From: Stromatinia cepivora
Lineage: Eukaryota > Ascomycota > Leotiomycetes > Helotiales > Sclerotiniaceae
Direction: 5' to 3'
Length of the DNA: 64,000 nucleotides
NCBI GenBank assembly: GCA_014898415.1
Contig: RCTD01000023.1
Coordinates: 868,001-932,000, forward strand
A program made the position numbers and the translations under genes. Shown piece by piece: positions 50,053 through 59,859 of this stretch; position 1 is the first letter of the stretch; the number at the start of each line of letters is the position of its first letter. A model generated the notes under the pieces. The model searched no databases. It was given only the letters and a program-made list of their open reading frames with translations, and was not told the origin of the DNA.

Positions 50053-50835
50053 TCAAACGTTCCTCTTGATTGATCCCCAAATTGACTTACCTATTGCCTT
50101 GGCCTTCTCCCTTTTGCTTTGTTTTCTCTTCGGGAGATCAGATTCTGGTGAAAGATCAAATGTGGTGCTGAGCATCATTTCATCGAGATCTCGTTGTTGC
50201 TTTCGCTCTCTGGCTGTTAACAATTCGATTCGTGGATCAAGTTGTGCTTCGAGCGGTCGTCGGAAGTCCATAGAGCCTCTCCGAACTGGTTGGTACGTGC
50301 GCATTCGTGGATTTTCATCGTCTTGTCGTTGAGATAATCTGGACACTACGCTCTGGGGTCTTGAGCTTTGTGTTGTGAAACTGAGGGTGCGGGACAATGC
50401 GCTTGTGAAGTCTTCTTCGAAGTCGTCGAAATCGTCTTCGGACTGCTCTTTATTTTGGCAGCGGGAGCACTCATCGCGTGATTGGATTAACAAGAAGCCA
50501 AGCCTGTCCATTCCAAGAACGATGTATCTGTCTTCATCTTCTGTGTTGAATCTATGATGCCCACAACGGAACTCCGTTACAGTACCACGTCTATCCTCAA
50601 GATTGTCAGGCGCATCGAGCAAAGGACTTGGTGGTTGGGAAATGATGACTGGATCATCTTCAGGCTCATTGCGCTGACACTCGGGACATTCGCTGTTGTG
50701 TTTGATCCATGTCGTGTTGAGTCCGGCAACGCATCGCCCTTCTTCTTTGGCACCTTTCGATTTCCTCCAGACGAGGTTGGCGAAACTCTGATGTCCGCAA
50801 GTATAAGTTGTGATGGCACCCACGGTCCAAGTCAT
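50053..50835 (-). CDS. CxH..CxxC family protein 1, double module (260 aa)
   Basis: A single-exon gene and the leftmost of six related genes. It contains the family signature twice: C13-x-H15 with C50-x2-C53, and C91-x-H93 with C123-x2-C126. Each C-x-H follows a short beta-like segment (T-T-Y-T-C-G-H and T-E-F-R-C-G-H), and each C-x2-C precedes Q-(R/N). Residues 127-260 are charged and low-complexity: an Asp/Glu run near 132-141, Ser/Arg-rich text, a helical stretch near 205-225 (R-E-R-K-Q-Q-R-D-L-D-E) and a Lys-rich end. Four ligands of the C-H-C-C type per module suggest one zinc ion each; this is inferred. A GTAAGT near the end (about 50088) could be a splice donor, but the frame stays open to its stop. 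A TATA-like box lies at 51006-51012, about 170 bp upstream. Confidence 0.75.
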   Translation of the reverse strand: MTWTVGAITTYTCGHQSFANLVWRKSKGAKEEGRCVAGLNTTWIKHNSECPECQRNEPEDDPVIISQPPSPLLDAPDNLEDRRGTVTEFRCGHHRFNTEDEDRYIVLGMDRLGFLLIQSRDECSRCQNKEQSEDDFDDFEEDFTSALSRTLSFTTQSSRPQSVVSRLSQRQDDENPRMRTYQPVRRGSMDFRRPLEAQLDPRIELLTARERKQQRDLDEMMLSTTFDLSPESDLPKRKQSKREKAKAIGKSIWGSIKRNV

Positions 50836-51005
50836 GACTGCGGCTGTTCCGGCCTGGCCCTGGGAAGAAAGATTATTCTTGGCTTTAAAAGTCTGATAGA
50901 AAAGATTGTGTACTTAGTTTTGGTGTTCTAAATGTTCTGTAATCTGTTCCTGATGACAGTCTGGATACGGAGAAATGAAGTTCCATTGAAAAAGGTTATG
51001 GATTC

Positions 51006-51012
51006 TTATATA
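51006..51012 (-). promoter_or_regulatory. Probable TATA box of family gene 1
   Basis: TATATAA on the minus strand, about 171 bp upstream of the ATG at 50835. Equivalent boxes precede the other five family genes. Confidence 0.5.
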
Positions 51013-51105
51013 GAGGATTGAGGTCAACTGTTCTGAACCTGTTCTGGCATTGTGTATGTTGCCGCTATTGTTCCCCTCAGCCTAGTTTGTCATCTCTTCT
51101 CTAAC

Positions 51106-51503
51106 CAGGGCTGGGCACCTGTACTCTACTCGGGGTATTTGACCTCTTTGGGGTGGTTACCCTACCATGTAGAGGTTTTATAGGATAATTACTTGGAGAT
51201 ACTATTGGGTGCTAGGGTACCGCAGAGTAAATATCATATGATTGTTTTATAGTATCATTCAAAGTTGAAATCATTGGATAATTATAATATAAACTAATCA
51301 TGTGATCAAGATTTTCAATATTCTTCGATCAACATTATACCTTCAGTTAATATATAACTTTACGTGTTATATACCTGTGGGTATCATAATACCCGGAACA
51401 TTTTATAGGATGGTTACCCTACCCCGTAGAGCTTCAATAGGTGGCTTTTCGGCCGGTTTTACCCCGGGCACCCCGGGTATGCCCTACCCTTTGCCCAGCC
51501 CTG
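51106..51503. mobile_element. hAT-like MITE, 398 bp, between family genes 1 and 2
   Basis: The left end is CAGGGCTGGGCACC and the right end is TTTGCCCAGCCCTG, giving 12-bp inverted termini of the hAT CAGGGCTGGGCA type. An exact 8-bp duplication, TCTCTAAC, lies at 51098-51105 and 51504-51511. Subterminal GGTTACCCTACC and ACCCCGGGCACC-type motifs are repeated near both ends. There is no coding capacity. The ends are well preserved, which suggests relatively recent insertion. Confidence 0.9.
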
Positions 51504-51511
51504 TCTCTAAC

Positions 51512-52284
51512 TGTCAAGGTGACAAAGCATACAAAACTGCAGCGTTGTCTTATACTGAACATATCCATGAATCTGAAACATGAATCATGGGCCAATAAAG
51601 AGGTTACAGTTAACATTTGTCTATTCGCACGATAGCTCTTTGTGATAGGTCTACTGGTTTGTTGAAGTGGAAATACATGCAAATTAAATCTGATATTGAT
51701 TATGTTTTGTCATCCCCCAGTGCTCATTTTGGGCTCTCTATTATCATTCAATATACAATATCAGCATGATAGTGTTTAGCCTGACGATCATAGTCATGAT
51801 TATGATGGTTGTTGGATGTTGCTCAGTGACGCCGAATTGAAAATATACTCTATAGTATTTCGTTAACTGTGATACCCATTGCCCAACCACTTTTTTCCGT
51901 GTTTATAGAATGTATCATATGTCCCCCAAGACAAGTCACTCTGGAAAAGTGAAAAGAGCCGGGTTTTAAAGCATACTTCAATGGTCATGACTCGCTGTTT
52001 GTGTGGAGAACATTGAATTTTTAATCGGTGGAATGCAGCATCCACTTGGGCCACTTCTCATTCGGGCTATCATCATTCACAATATTTATGCACGTTAAGG
52101 TAAGCAAGGGAGGAGGGGAGCCGGCGGAGATGGACACACCAAGCACATTGGGAGATAAACTATTGATTCAGGGTTTGGGTATCTATTCATTGTATTGTTA
52201 TTCTCGAGGTCCTATTCAGTTGATACGAAATTAAATTTACATAACTTTCAACAGCGCGCCACGTTCTCCTTCATCATCTCGAGA
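51512..52284. other. Intergenic, no gene seen
   Basis: 773 bp downstream of family gene 2. No coding frame or repeat recognised. Confidence 0.5.
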
Positions 52285-52875
52285 TCAGTCCTTCGACTTC
52301 TTTTCGATCGCACGCACAATTCTACCTACTTTGTTTGGTTGGCCGGCAACTTTAAGCGGGAACACTGGCGCCGGGAGTGAACAATCAGTTTCCGGGTGGC
52401 TTCGTGGTTCCGTTGGCCTCAACAAAGGAGTGATCGGAATTGTTTCACGGTGGTGAAACGCTTCATCCACATCATCTGGATGCTTGCGTGTGAAATCATG
52501 TGCGCCGTACTTGAGAAGTTCAGCAAACTCGTTGAGGTACGGATCTACATAATCTTCGTCAAGCTCTTGGCGCTCCGGTGCTGGGATGACTGGATGACAT
52601 CTGAGCGGATCTGGGTGTTCTCCTTCGACTATACCTTGAATTGACTTTTGGGACTTGGCTGATTCACCTCGCTTGAGAACGGGGGGAAGTGAGGGGGAAC
52701 CTTTTCGACAAGTTGAGCACAATACTGCAGAATCTGCTTTCACAGATTTGGGTGGGCTTTTGTAGCTCAATTTTCGGATTAGGCCCTTCAATCCTGGTCC
52801 TCGCTCAGTGCCGATACAGGTTGAAGACGTTTCTTCGTGTCCGCAAGCGAACGTGGTGAGAAGTGTTGTTGACAT
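52285..52875 (-). CDS. CxH..CxxC family protein 2 (196 aa)
   Basis: A single-exon gene. The ATG at 52875 (M-S-T-T-L) is chosen because the Cys-His motif then starts at residue 11 (A-C-G-H-E), as in its neighbours; the frame continues open to 52962. Signature: C11-x-H13 and C53-x2-C56 (L-C-S-T-C-R), with a basic linker G-L-K-G-L-I-R-K-L-S at 28-37 that corresponds to the linker of the paralogues. The tail contains a moderately ordered stretch (about 105-135, Y-V-D-P-Y-L-N-E-F-A-E-L-L) and a Lys-rich end. No membrane helix or signal peptide, so probably cytosolic or nuclear. Function unknown. Confidence 0.75.
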   Translation of the reverse strand: MSTTLLTTFACGHEETSSTCIGTERGPGLKGLIRKLSYKSPPKSVKADSAVLCSTCRKGSPSLPPVLKRGESAKSQKSIQGIVEGEHPDPLRCHPVIPAPERQELDEDYVDPYLNEFAELLKYGAHDFTRKHPDDVDEAFHHRETIPITPLLRPTEPRSHPETDCSLPAPVFPLKVAGQPNKVGRIVRAIEKKSKD

Positions 52876-54318
52876 GTTTGCAAGCTTCTTGTTGTTGTAT
52901 GAATTAGAATACTTCGATATACTTGTTTGCAAGTCAAGGGCTGTTGATTTGTAAAAAACCATTCATTACATTCAGGGTTTTAGTGCACTTTTATGTTTAG
53001 TAAGAAACTTGTTCCTACACTGTTTTGAGAACCTGCATCCCGGGTTGATTTAACCAACTCTAGACTAGTGAACCTTCTAGAAATAGCTATCTTTGTAGTA
53101 AGTCGCCTCGAAAGACAGTCATTTGAAACAAGGGTGCTGCATCCAAGTGGTGGTTTGTCACATATGGTCACGTCATTGTTCTCGAAATATCCAGGGGATT
53201 CAAGTGACATCTAATTCAACCCTCAATCCGCTCGATCCGGTCTTGAGTTATGTAAGTTCACAGTTATTGAGCAGATTCAAGCAGATCCGGACTGTACAGA
53301 TGTTATTTTGCTATACGAATAGTAACTGGTAAAGATAATCCTGCCGCCATTGTGCCGGTGAATATCTCGTGGTGAAAATGCTCTTATGTATCATGATGTA
53401 ATCGATACACCATCGATTAATTATCTCAATCCTGGAGGGATATCTCTGGAGGGATATCTCTTGGGTGATTGTAACGTAAAGAAATTCATATCTAATTCTT
53501 AAGACTAGGTGCTTCCTTAATCATCTATACCGGGACTTCTTGGGGGTAGGAAATTTCTGAGGTCTTCGACCTCAAATATGTTAGTGCTAAGCATCGACTA
53601 GCAAGCTAGCTTCGATACCCTAATCCTAGGATTTTTTCAATCGAAATTATGAAAGCATTGTAGCATATCTTATTCTATTTATATAGGACATGCTATGCAC
53701 ACTGATTCGATTGGCTCCTGTAATTCATCGTTGGAAAACGACTATTTGAAGTTAAAATGCTTAAATGAGGGGTAATTTGTATATCTTTGTATCGCCAATT
53801 ATTTTATCCAATCTTTGTTACATTAGCTAGGCACGTGATTCGATCAGGGTAAAAATGAGAGGAATAGGACGCAAAAGACGCGATGGTATATAAGAGCTAG
53901 GCTACTGAACCCTCACAGCGCAAGTAAAGTGCAAGTAAGATGGAAACACGAGGATCTCTTACCACTACCTTTTTTTACCTCCATTGTTTCAATTGATACA
54001 TTTCGGAGGTCTAATTCCCAACCTAGAGTCTAGTGATAGCTTAAAGCTATATTTTTAATCTTACATAAGTCATGCGTCACATTCGTCAAATTTTCATAGC
54101 ACATGAGCATATAATTTCACATTAGTCTGATTTGTTGTGTTCAATTTCAATATAATGATATTTAACAATAACGCCTTCCTGTATTCGAATGTCGTTCTAT
54201 GTTTTTTTCTTTGCCCTTTCCTGAAAAATTCCCTGTCCATTGGAAACATTGTATTGAAGGTCTGTCTGGATCAGATCATCTGCTCAGAGTGTGAGTTCAG
54301 ATTCTCGTGATGACTGAA
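52876..54318. other. Intergenic between family genes 2 and 3
   Basis: It holds the promoter of gene 2; CATAAAAG on the minus strand at about 52984-52991 is TATA-like. A 14-bp tandem duplicate (TCTGGAGGGATATC) lies at about 53430-53460. I see no decayed family member or other gene. Confidence 0.5.
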
Positions 54319-54972
54319 TTACTTCTTTCGTTGTGGGTCACTTCTGGGGATCCAGCCAGTGGCGTTTTCCCTCCTACATGCTTCTTTGGCTTTTCTTTCC
54401 TCTTCCTTCAACTCCTCTAACCTGCGATTGAGCTTGATTTGGGCCTCTCGAAGTTCTGCTCGCTCGCCCACGAATGGTCGAGGATCTTCTTCGCGATTGA
54501 CCGCAGGTTGAAATCGGGAGTCTGATGGACCGGAATTGAGATGGGTGAAGGCTGGATGGCGTGGGGCCCCGAGAATTCCCGCGGGTTGAGGAATGCGGGA
54601 TGGTGTCTCTACGCTGTAATCAACTTCTCTAGCTTTTCTGTCCTCTTCGTGAGCGGCTTCTGCGTCGGCAAAAAACCTCTCTTGCTGACGTTCGGCTTCC
54701 GTCTTTTCGACGAAGTGGGGAGGGTCGTCCTCCCCAGGATTGGCAACGCGCAGTGGTACCCTTGTACCATAAGGTTCTTCGTCGCCAAATGGCAACTTGA
54801 AAGGCTCTAGCTGGCAGTTCCAGCATGATCCTTCAATTGGAATCTCCTTGGACTCCCTGGACTTGGCGCTCAAGGCCCTTTTGATGCTAAGAGCTCTCTT
54901 GACTTTCGCGAGGACGGAGGGTTTTTCGGGTGCTTTGTGTCCGCACTCGAAGACAACAAAGTTTTGCGACAT
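54319..54972 (-). CDS. CxH..CxxC family protein 3 (217 aa)
   Basis: A single-exon gene. Signature: F-E-C10-G-H12-K and C50-W-N-C53-Q. The linker reads S-V-L-A-K-V-K-R-A-L-S, almost the same as S-L-V-N-R-V-K-R-A-L-T of protein 5, which is the strongest pairwise evidence for common descent. Residues 60-115 are charged (E-A-E-R-Q-Q-E-R-F), and residues 165-205 form a helix with heptad-like Leu/Arg spacing (L-R-E-A-Q-I-K-L-N-R-R-L-E-E-L), a possible short coiled coil. No signal peptide. Function unknown. Confidence 0.78.
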   Translation of the reverse strand: MSQNFVVFECGHKAPEKPSVLAKVKRALSIKRALSAKSRESKEIPIEGSCWNCQLEPFKLPFGDEEPYGTRVPLRVANPGEDDPPHFVEKTEAERQQERFFADAEAAHEEDRKAREVDYSVETPSRIPQPAGILGAPRHPAFTHLNSGPSDSRFQPAVNREEDPRPFVGERAELREAQIKLNRRLEELKEEERKAKEACRRENATGWIPRSDPQRKK

Positions 54973-55733
54973 GTTGACTTTTGTGGGTGATTCGTTTGTT
55001 GTTTGGTTGATTGCGTTGCTGATGGTAAATTTCTCTGATCTTAAAGATGGTGTTTCTGTAAGTTTGTGTAGAGTGATGTTGTTAATAAGCTGATGATGAG
55101 GAAAGGAAGAATAGAAGCAAAGATGGATACTTCGAACCTTATATAGTTCTTGCGAGGAATTGTCCTGATAGTCTTCGGTATCTGTCTGATTACATAGTTA
55201 AATATTCTAATTACTTCGCGTTTTGACGAGCGGAGGGGGCCCTGGGTACACACAAATACGCTTTTTGTGTCTTACCATGCCCTCTATGTGAGGGTTAGCT
55301 TGTCCAAAGAGCCACTAGAAATGTTCACTCATAATAGAGCATCTATTCCCTCGCTGTATAGCATCTGTTTGCCTGTTGTTCAGCGCCTGCACTTTCGAAG
55401 CTGGAACTTGAGGCACCGTTTGACTGTGGCTGCCTGCAACCTTAGACTTACTTATACTAATTGGCATAATCTAGAAAGGAGCTAATTGAAGCCTGCAATG
55501 CTGACGTAAAGTAGTTAAAAGTTACAATATTATACAAAACTTCTCTTACATGATAATCCCGGACAGTGTTTTTCAGGTAAATTCACATTTGCACATTTTC
55601 GGTTGATTCAGGGGGCTGGTCACGTGACTATAACATTCATCTTGATCCCTTTCAGGAAGCATTCTTCGAGGGGCATGCTGAAAACTGATAACTGTGTGTT
55701 TAGTTTCTAATAATTATAATTTAATTAAATATA
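54973..55733. other. Intergenic, promoter of family gene 3
   Basis: Contains a minus-strand TATATAA at 55139-55145, about 170 bp upstream of gene 3. No other gene seen up to the MITE. TTAAATATA at 55725-55733 is the left target-site copy of that element. Confidence 0.5.
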
Positions 55734-56198
55734 CGGCAAATTACTCTCATACCCCCCAAAGTGAATTTTATTATTTTCATACTCTTCAAATTAGTTTTAT
55801 TTTACTTTTATATCTCTTAGATTTTCAAATGGTTAGATTTTATACTTTTATAATAAATTTGAATTTATAATAGAGAGTAGAATTCATAATAATAAGGTAG
55901 AATTTATGATGGAAGATTAGAATCTATAATGAAAGGGTAGAATCTATAGTGGGAGGGTAGAATGTATAATGGGAAGGTAGAATTTATAATGGGAGGGTGG
56001 AATCTATGATTGTATGATTTTGATATTTGAAGATATTTTATTGAAATTTGGATTCTGTATTTAAAGAGTTAGAATCTATAATATAGATTCTAACTATTGT
56101 AGGTTAGATTCTAAGGAGTATGAAAGTAAATGTGTATTCAATTCGAAAAGCATAAGAGTAATTTATTTCAATTCGAGGGGCATGAGAGTAAATTGCCG
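55734..56198. mobile_element. MITE copy 2 (CGGCAA terminus family), 465 bp
   Basis: The left end is CGGCAAATTACTCTCATACC and the right end is GGCATGAGAGTAAATTGCCG, inverted over about 18-20 bp. A 9-bp duplication, TTAAATATA, is exact at 55725-55733 and 56199-56207, which is the length made by Mutator-like transposases. The interior holds terminal-motif variants and seven head-to-tail 20-bp units at 55878-56017. No coding frame. Confidence 0.85.
55878..56017. repeat. Seven 20-bp tandem units inside the MITE
   Basis: Units follow TAGAATCTATAATGGGAGGG with few mismatches and exact 20-bp spacing over 140 bp. Confidence 0.85.
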
Positions 56199-56207
56199 TT
56201 AAATATA

Positions 56208-56723
56208 ATGTGTCTCCAGTGATGGTATTGAAATAATACTTTAGAAATTTGGTGCCGCACTGTCTTCGTAAGGTATATTCTTCATTAACATCTATCAATC
56301 AGTTTCTTTCATATCACATTCATACAAGCTATGTATTGTTTATCAATATATATCAATCAATTTCTTTCGAATCACATTTGCAGCAGGTACTGAGTTAGGT
56401 TTGGTTTAAGTTGTTACTTTTTATTATTTTTTTTGGTAGGTTTGGGTCGTTTTTTTACAAGTGAAACAGATTTCTGTCTATCAGTTTAAGCAAAACTCCT
56501 TTATATTTTTGGTACATTTATCATGAGTTCATTCTTGTCGTAAATCAGATCCTTACGTATTATTTAAAGAAAACTCCAGAGTTCATCGTCAGCTACATTC
56601 ATAGCCATCCCAAACATCAGAAATAAAAAGAAGCGTGTCATTCTGTATGCACTTTCTCTCTCGTTTCTCATTATCTTCTGTCTTCCTCATCACAAGTCCT
56701 TCTCCCTCATGCTTGCTGGGTTC
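56208..56723. other. Intergenic, no gene seen
   Basis: AT-rich leader of about 500 bp downstream of family gene 4. TATCAATCA(A/G)TTTCTTTC occurs twice (about 56291 and 56351). No gene recognised. Confidence 0.45.
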
Positions 56724-57419
56724 TCAGATCCTGTCCGAAAGTCCTTTGAGTCGTGGATCGACTGGTGACTCTCTTTCCTCTGAGATATCGGAAAAGCGAT
56801 TGAAAGAAGCGAGACCGTCATTTTGCTCCTCCACCGCCTCGTCGGTTTGTTCCTTGGCCCACCTGTTAACTCTGATATGCGCGCTAGAGTCTTTTTGTGG
56901 AGGTGGAGCTCGAGGTGGCGTCGGGGATAAACCCGATAGGACTATCGTGTTCTTCCTGGAGAGCCCACGAGTGTGTTTTTCGTCTCGGCGTATCTTCGCA
57001 TCCCAACCCGCAGCCAATGCCTCCACATCCGGGAGGAAAGGCGGACCTTCCGAGAGATTCCATGGTTGGGGGGCACGTGGAGTCTGCGGTTGAGAGTCGG
57101 TCGCAGCTGGAGAATCATGAGCCGGAGTTTGGATCATACTTTGAGAAGCTTGAGGGCTGAAGGTTTGGCTCCGCACAGACCGGCCGACCTGCACCATCGA
57201 TGTTTGTTTGCTAAGCACACGCTCCCTTGCCTGGCAAACAGGGCAAAGATCCATGCAAGGTCTTCTGATGGTGGTGCCGATACTAATTTTCTTCTTGAGT
57301 CTTGTGAGCATCGAAGGTGGGAATTGGTAGGGCGTGGCCTTGGCCCGCTCTACATTCATATCGGTGTCAGGAAGTTCGTGGGTACATCTGTACACAACGA
57401 CCAACTTTGGTTGACTCAT
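56724..57419 (-). CDS. CxH..CxxC family protein 4 (231 aa)
   Basis: A single-exon gene. The start at 57419 (M-S-Q-P-K-L) places the signature as in the paralogues; the frame is open 12 codons further to 57455, so that start cannot be excluded. Signature: Y-R-C12-T-H14-E-L and L-C59-P-V-C62-Q, with linker S-M-L-T-R-L-K-K-K-I-S (36-46). An extra Cys (C55) lies four residues before C59. The tail (about 65-231) is Gln/Ser/Pro-rich, then charged around a short helical stretch (W-D-A-K-I-R-R-D-E-K), with no membrane helix. A minus-strand TATATAA lies at 57546-57552, about 130 bp upstream. Function unknown. Confidence 0.75.
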   Translation of the reverse strand: MSQPKLVVVYRCTHELPDTDMNVERAKATPYQFPPSMLTRLKKKISIGTTIRRPCMDLCPVCQARERVLSKQTSMVQVGRSVRSQTFSPQASQSMIQTPAHDSPAATDSQPQTPRAPQPWNLSEGPPFLPDVEALAAGWDAKIRRDEKHTRGLSRKNTIVLSGLSPTPPRAPPPQKDSSAHIRVNRWAKEQTDEAVEEQNDGLASFNRFSDISEERESPVDPRLKGLSDRI

Positions 57420-59079
57420 GATGCTTTTGGGTTTTTGATTTGGTGAAGTCTTCAAATAATTTGGGTTTTCGATCCGACTGTCTGTTGTATTTGAATCGTG
57501 AGGGCGATGAATGAAAATATAAATTTGAAATGAAAATTCTTGAAATTATATAGTTTTGAGAAAGCTTTCTCTGGAGTTGTTCTTTTACTGTTATGTATCT
57601 ATTCTGGGTGGTACTCTAGTCTTGCCGTGTCGACTTGGATGTCAAAGAAAATGCATAGATGATTTGGCTACTCAACGGCGGTCACAACCTCATCAAGTAG
57701 TTTAGAAACAAATTCTCAAGTCATTGCTATTATCCTTTTACTCTCAGTATTCTGACGCTGTTTTCAAGCTTTTTTTGTGAATCTAGATGTAAATATTCAA
57801 TCTACAGTTCGATTACTAGCCATTTCACTACTATCATCACCAACATTGGAGTTATGCATAGTAAGTAACGAAAGTAAGATATTCGAGATTAACAGACTCG
57901 TCGTTGTGAGAGTAGCTTCTTGATGGAGTTACAATGGGCATTGTCCGAATTAAGTAGATGGTTCTGATTGTTGTTTGGTACTTGAACAATCTCGATAAAG
58001 AACGAATTATTTGTTGACCATCTTTGTTGAGGAATTGGCTTTTATGTTTTTGAATGCGTAACTCGACAAAGAACGGAATCTAGAAGTTTTCCAACTATAT
58101 TTTCCAAACATGTTTCAAAATAAAACAGGCGTTCTATCCAGTCTCAGCTGCGCAACAAGCTTCCACCCACCAACCGGAACGCATCTCAAAATCCCATGTT
58201 CACCAATATGTTCCATAACATAACAAAAGCAACATCATATCCGACCCTGCTTCAACACAAAGAAAGAATCTCGGGATGTCATCGCCGATCTTTGGTTTCT
58301 ACGCTGTTCCAGAACAGAAGCACCTTCTACACAATTTTCTTCTGCAGCTGTTGGTATCACTCCGGTGATACTAATTGCAGAGTACTATTATAGTATATTG
58401 TGTTATTCATTCTTGATTGCTACACTATGAAAAGAAGGTACTATTTATATTGAAAGGGAAGGGGCTAGAGCATTCGCTTATAGTACGGCTCCCTTTGAGG
58501 TTGATCACATGACGTTCCGACACTGAAACGTTCTTGTTCGAAACACCAAATTTCTTCCTTTGAGCCTACAACCGTATATGGCCCAACATATCTTTTCCAA
58601 ATACAAAGTTCTTTTCTCTAGCGTTAGAAATCTCTCTTCTCGCTCACTGAATAAGGTTGTTATGCTTCCTTGGTCGATACCAGCTCTCCGGCTGATACGA
58701 AGAAACCGCTTGACTTAGAGTTTGTTCACATCTCTGTCTTTGTAACCGCGTGAAATATGATGGTACAGATCAAGCTGATTTCACTTCCACCTCGGCGTCG
58801 ACGATGCAGCGACACTAGTACGCTCGCGAATCTCCGGAGCAGCCGTAGAAGAATATGGTCTAGTTCGAAACCTCACTACTAGCGCGGACGAGGACGTCCT
58901 GAACAATGCCATTGAATCCCAGAACAATTCCTCTCGAGGAACTTTAAAAGGTCGAGGAACATCTCGGACAAGATCCTATTTTCTCAGCTTCATCTAAATC
59001 ATATTTTCAAACCCAGATATTTTACAATCCACAAAGAATATTTACATTTGAATCAAAGATTTCGACGTCTCACGCAACC
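57420..59079. promoter_or_regulatory. Divergent promoter region of family genes 4 and 5
   Basis: 1.66 kb between oppositely directed family genes. TATA-like boxes are at 57546-57552 (minus) and 58943-58949 (plus, TTTAAAA). A 70-codon stretch without Met is open on the plus strand at about 58785-58998 and reads as ordered text, but has no supported gene model. Confidence 0.4.
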
Positions 59080-59859
59080 ATGCCTTCTTCCCCAGTAAGA
59101 AAGATCCTGTACCAATGCAGTCACGAGCTGTGCGACCCTAGGTACCAATCTCCCCGAAAACCCTCACTTGTTAACCGAGTCAAGCGAGCTCTTACTTCCA
59201 CGGAAACCATCCGGACGCCCTCCTCGGAGTTGTGTCCGTACTGCCAAAGATTAGAGGAAGAAAAGAAACGAGTCAAGGCAGCAACGACTTCAAGACCAGC
59301 CGCCCAGCCACGGCGCCAGACAAGCCCTCTCCGCCCACATGGGATAGGATTAAAACGAAGCAACACCGTGGCTGAACCCAGCATGGTGACCCAAACAGCC
59401 GACCCAGAACCAGACTCCTATTTTCCGCCGCGGAATCCTTACCGGGATACGAGCATGGAGAAACTTCGCGTGGACTTTGATGCGCTATATATGGAGGAAC
59501 GGGTTAGGGAGGGTCTTGCAAAAGAGACTCCCGCGGATCGGAAAGCACGGGAGTTTAAGGAGGAGCTTGTGCGAAAGGATTGGAAAGTCAGGAGTGCTGC
59601 AAGGGAGTACAACGAGTTTGTGCTTGACCAGGCGCCAGAGCCAGCACCGGGTCCAGCACCACCGACAGACTTAAAGCAACTTTTCGCCCAAGCAAAACGA
59701 GCACAAGCACCAGCACCCGCCTCCGAGACAGCCCCAGCGGTCTCGGAACCTCAACAGTGGAGCCTGAGGACGAGGATAGAAGTGAGGAAAGTCGAGAAGG
59801 CCTTGGAGGCAGAAAGAGTAAGGAGTCGAGCGCAGGAAATTGCGAAGAGGTGTAAGTAA
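59080..59859 (+). CDS. CxH..CxxC family protein 5 (259 aa)
   Basis: A single-exon gene and the first plus-strand member. Signature: Y-Q-C13-S-H15-E-L and L-C52-P-Y-C55-Q-R, with linker S-L-V-N-R-V-K-R-A-L-T (29-39) that closely matches protein 3. The C-P-x-C-Q ending matches protein 4. The tail has a long charged helix (about 123-180; R-K-A-R-E-F-K-E-E-L is like R-K-A-R-E of protein 3), an Ala/Pro-rich hinge (about 185-225) and a basic C-terminal helix (V-R-K-V-E-K-A-L-E-A-E-R). No signal peptide or membrane helix. Codon use is GC-richer than in its neighbours' spacers, as in a constrained gene. Function unknown. Confidence 0.8.
   Translation: MPSSPVRKILYQCSHELCDPRYQSPRKPSLVNRVKRALTSTETIRTPSSELCPYCQRLEEEKKRVKAATTSRPAAQPRRQTSPLRPHGIGLKRSNTVAEPSMVTQTADPEPDSYFPPRNPYRDTSMEKLRVDFDALYMEERVREGLAKETPADRKAREFKEELVRKDWKVRSAAREYNEFVLDQAPEPAPGPAPPTDLKQLFAQAKRAQAPAPASETAPAVSEPQQWSLRTRIEVRKVEKALEAERVRSRAQEIAKRCK

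Noticed and set aside
55267..55485. Possible decayed family member between genes 3 and 4
   Set aside because: The frame has no C-x-H or C-x2-C motif and no basic linker.
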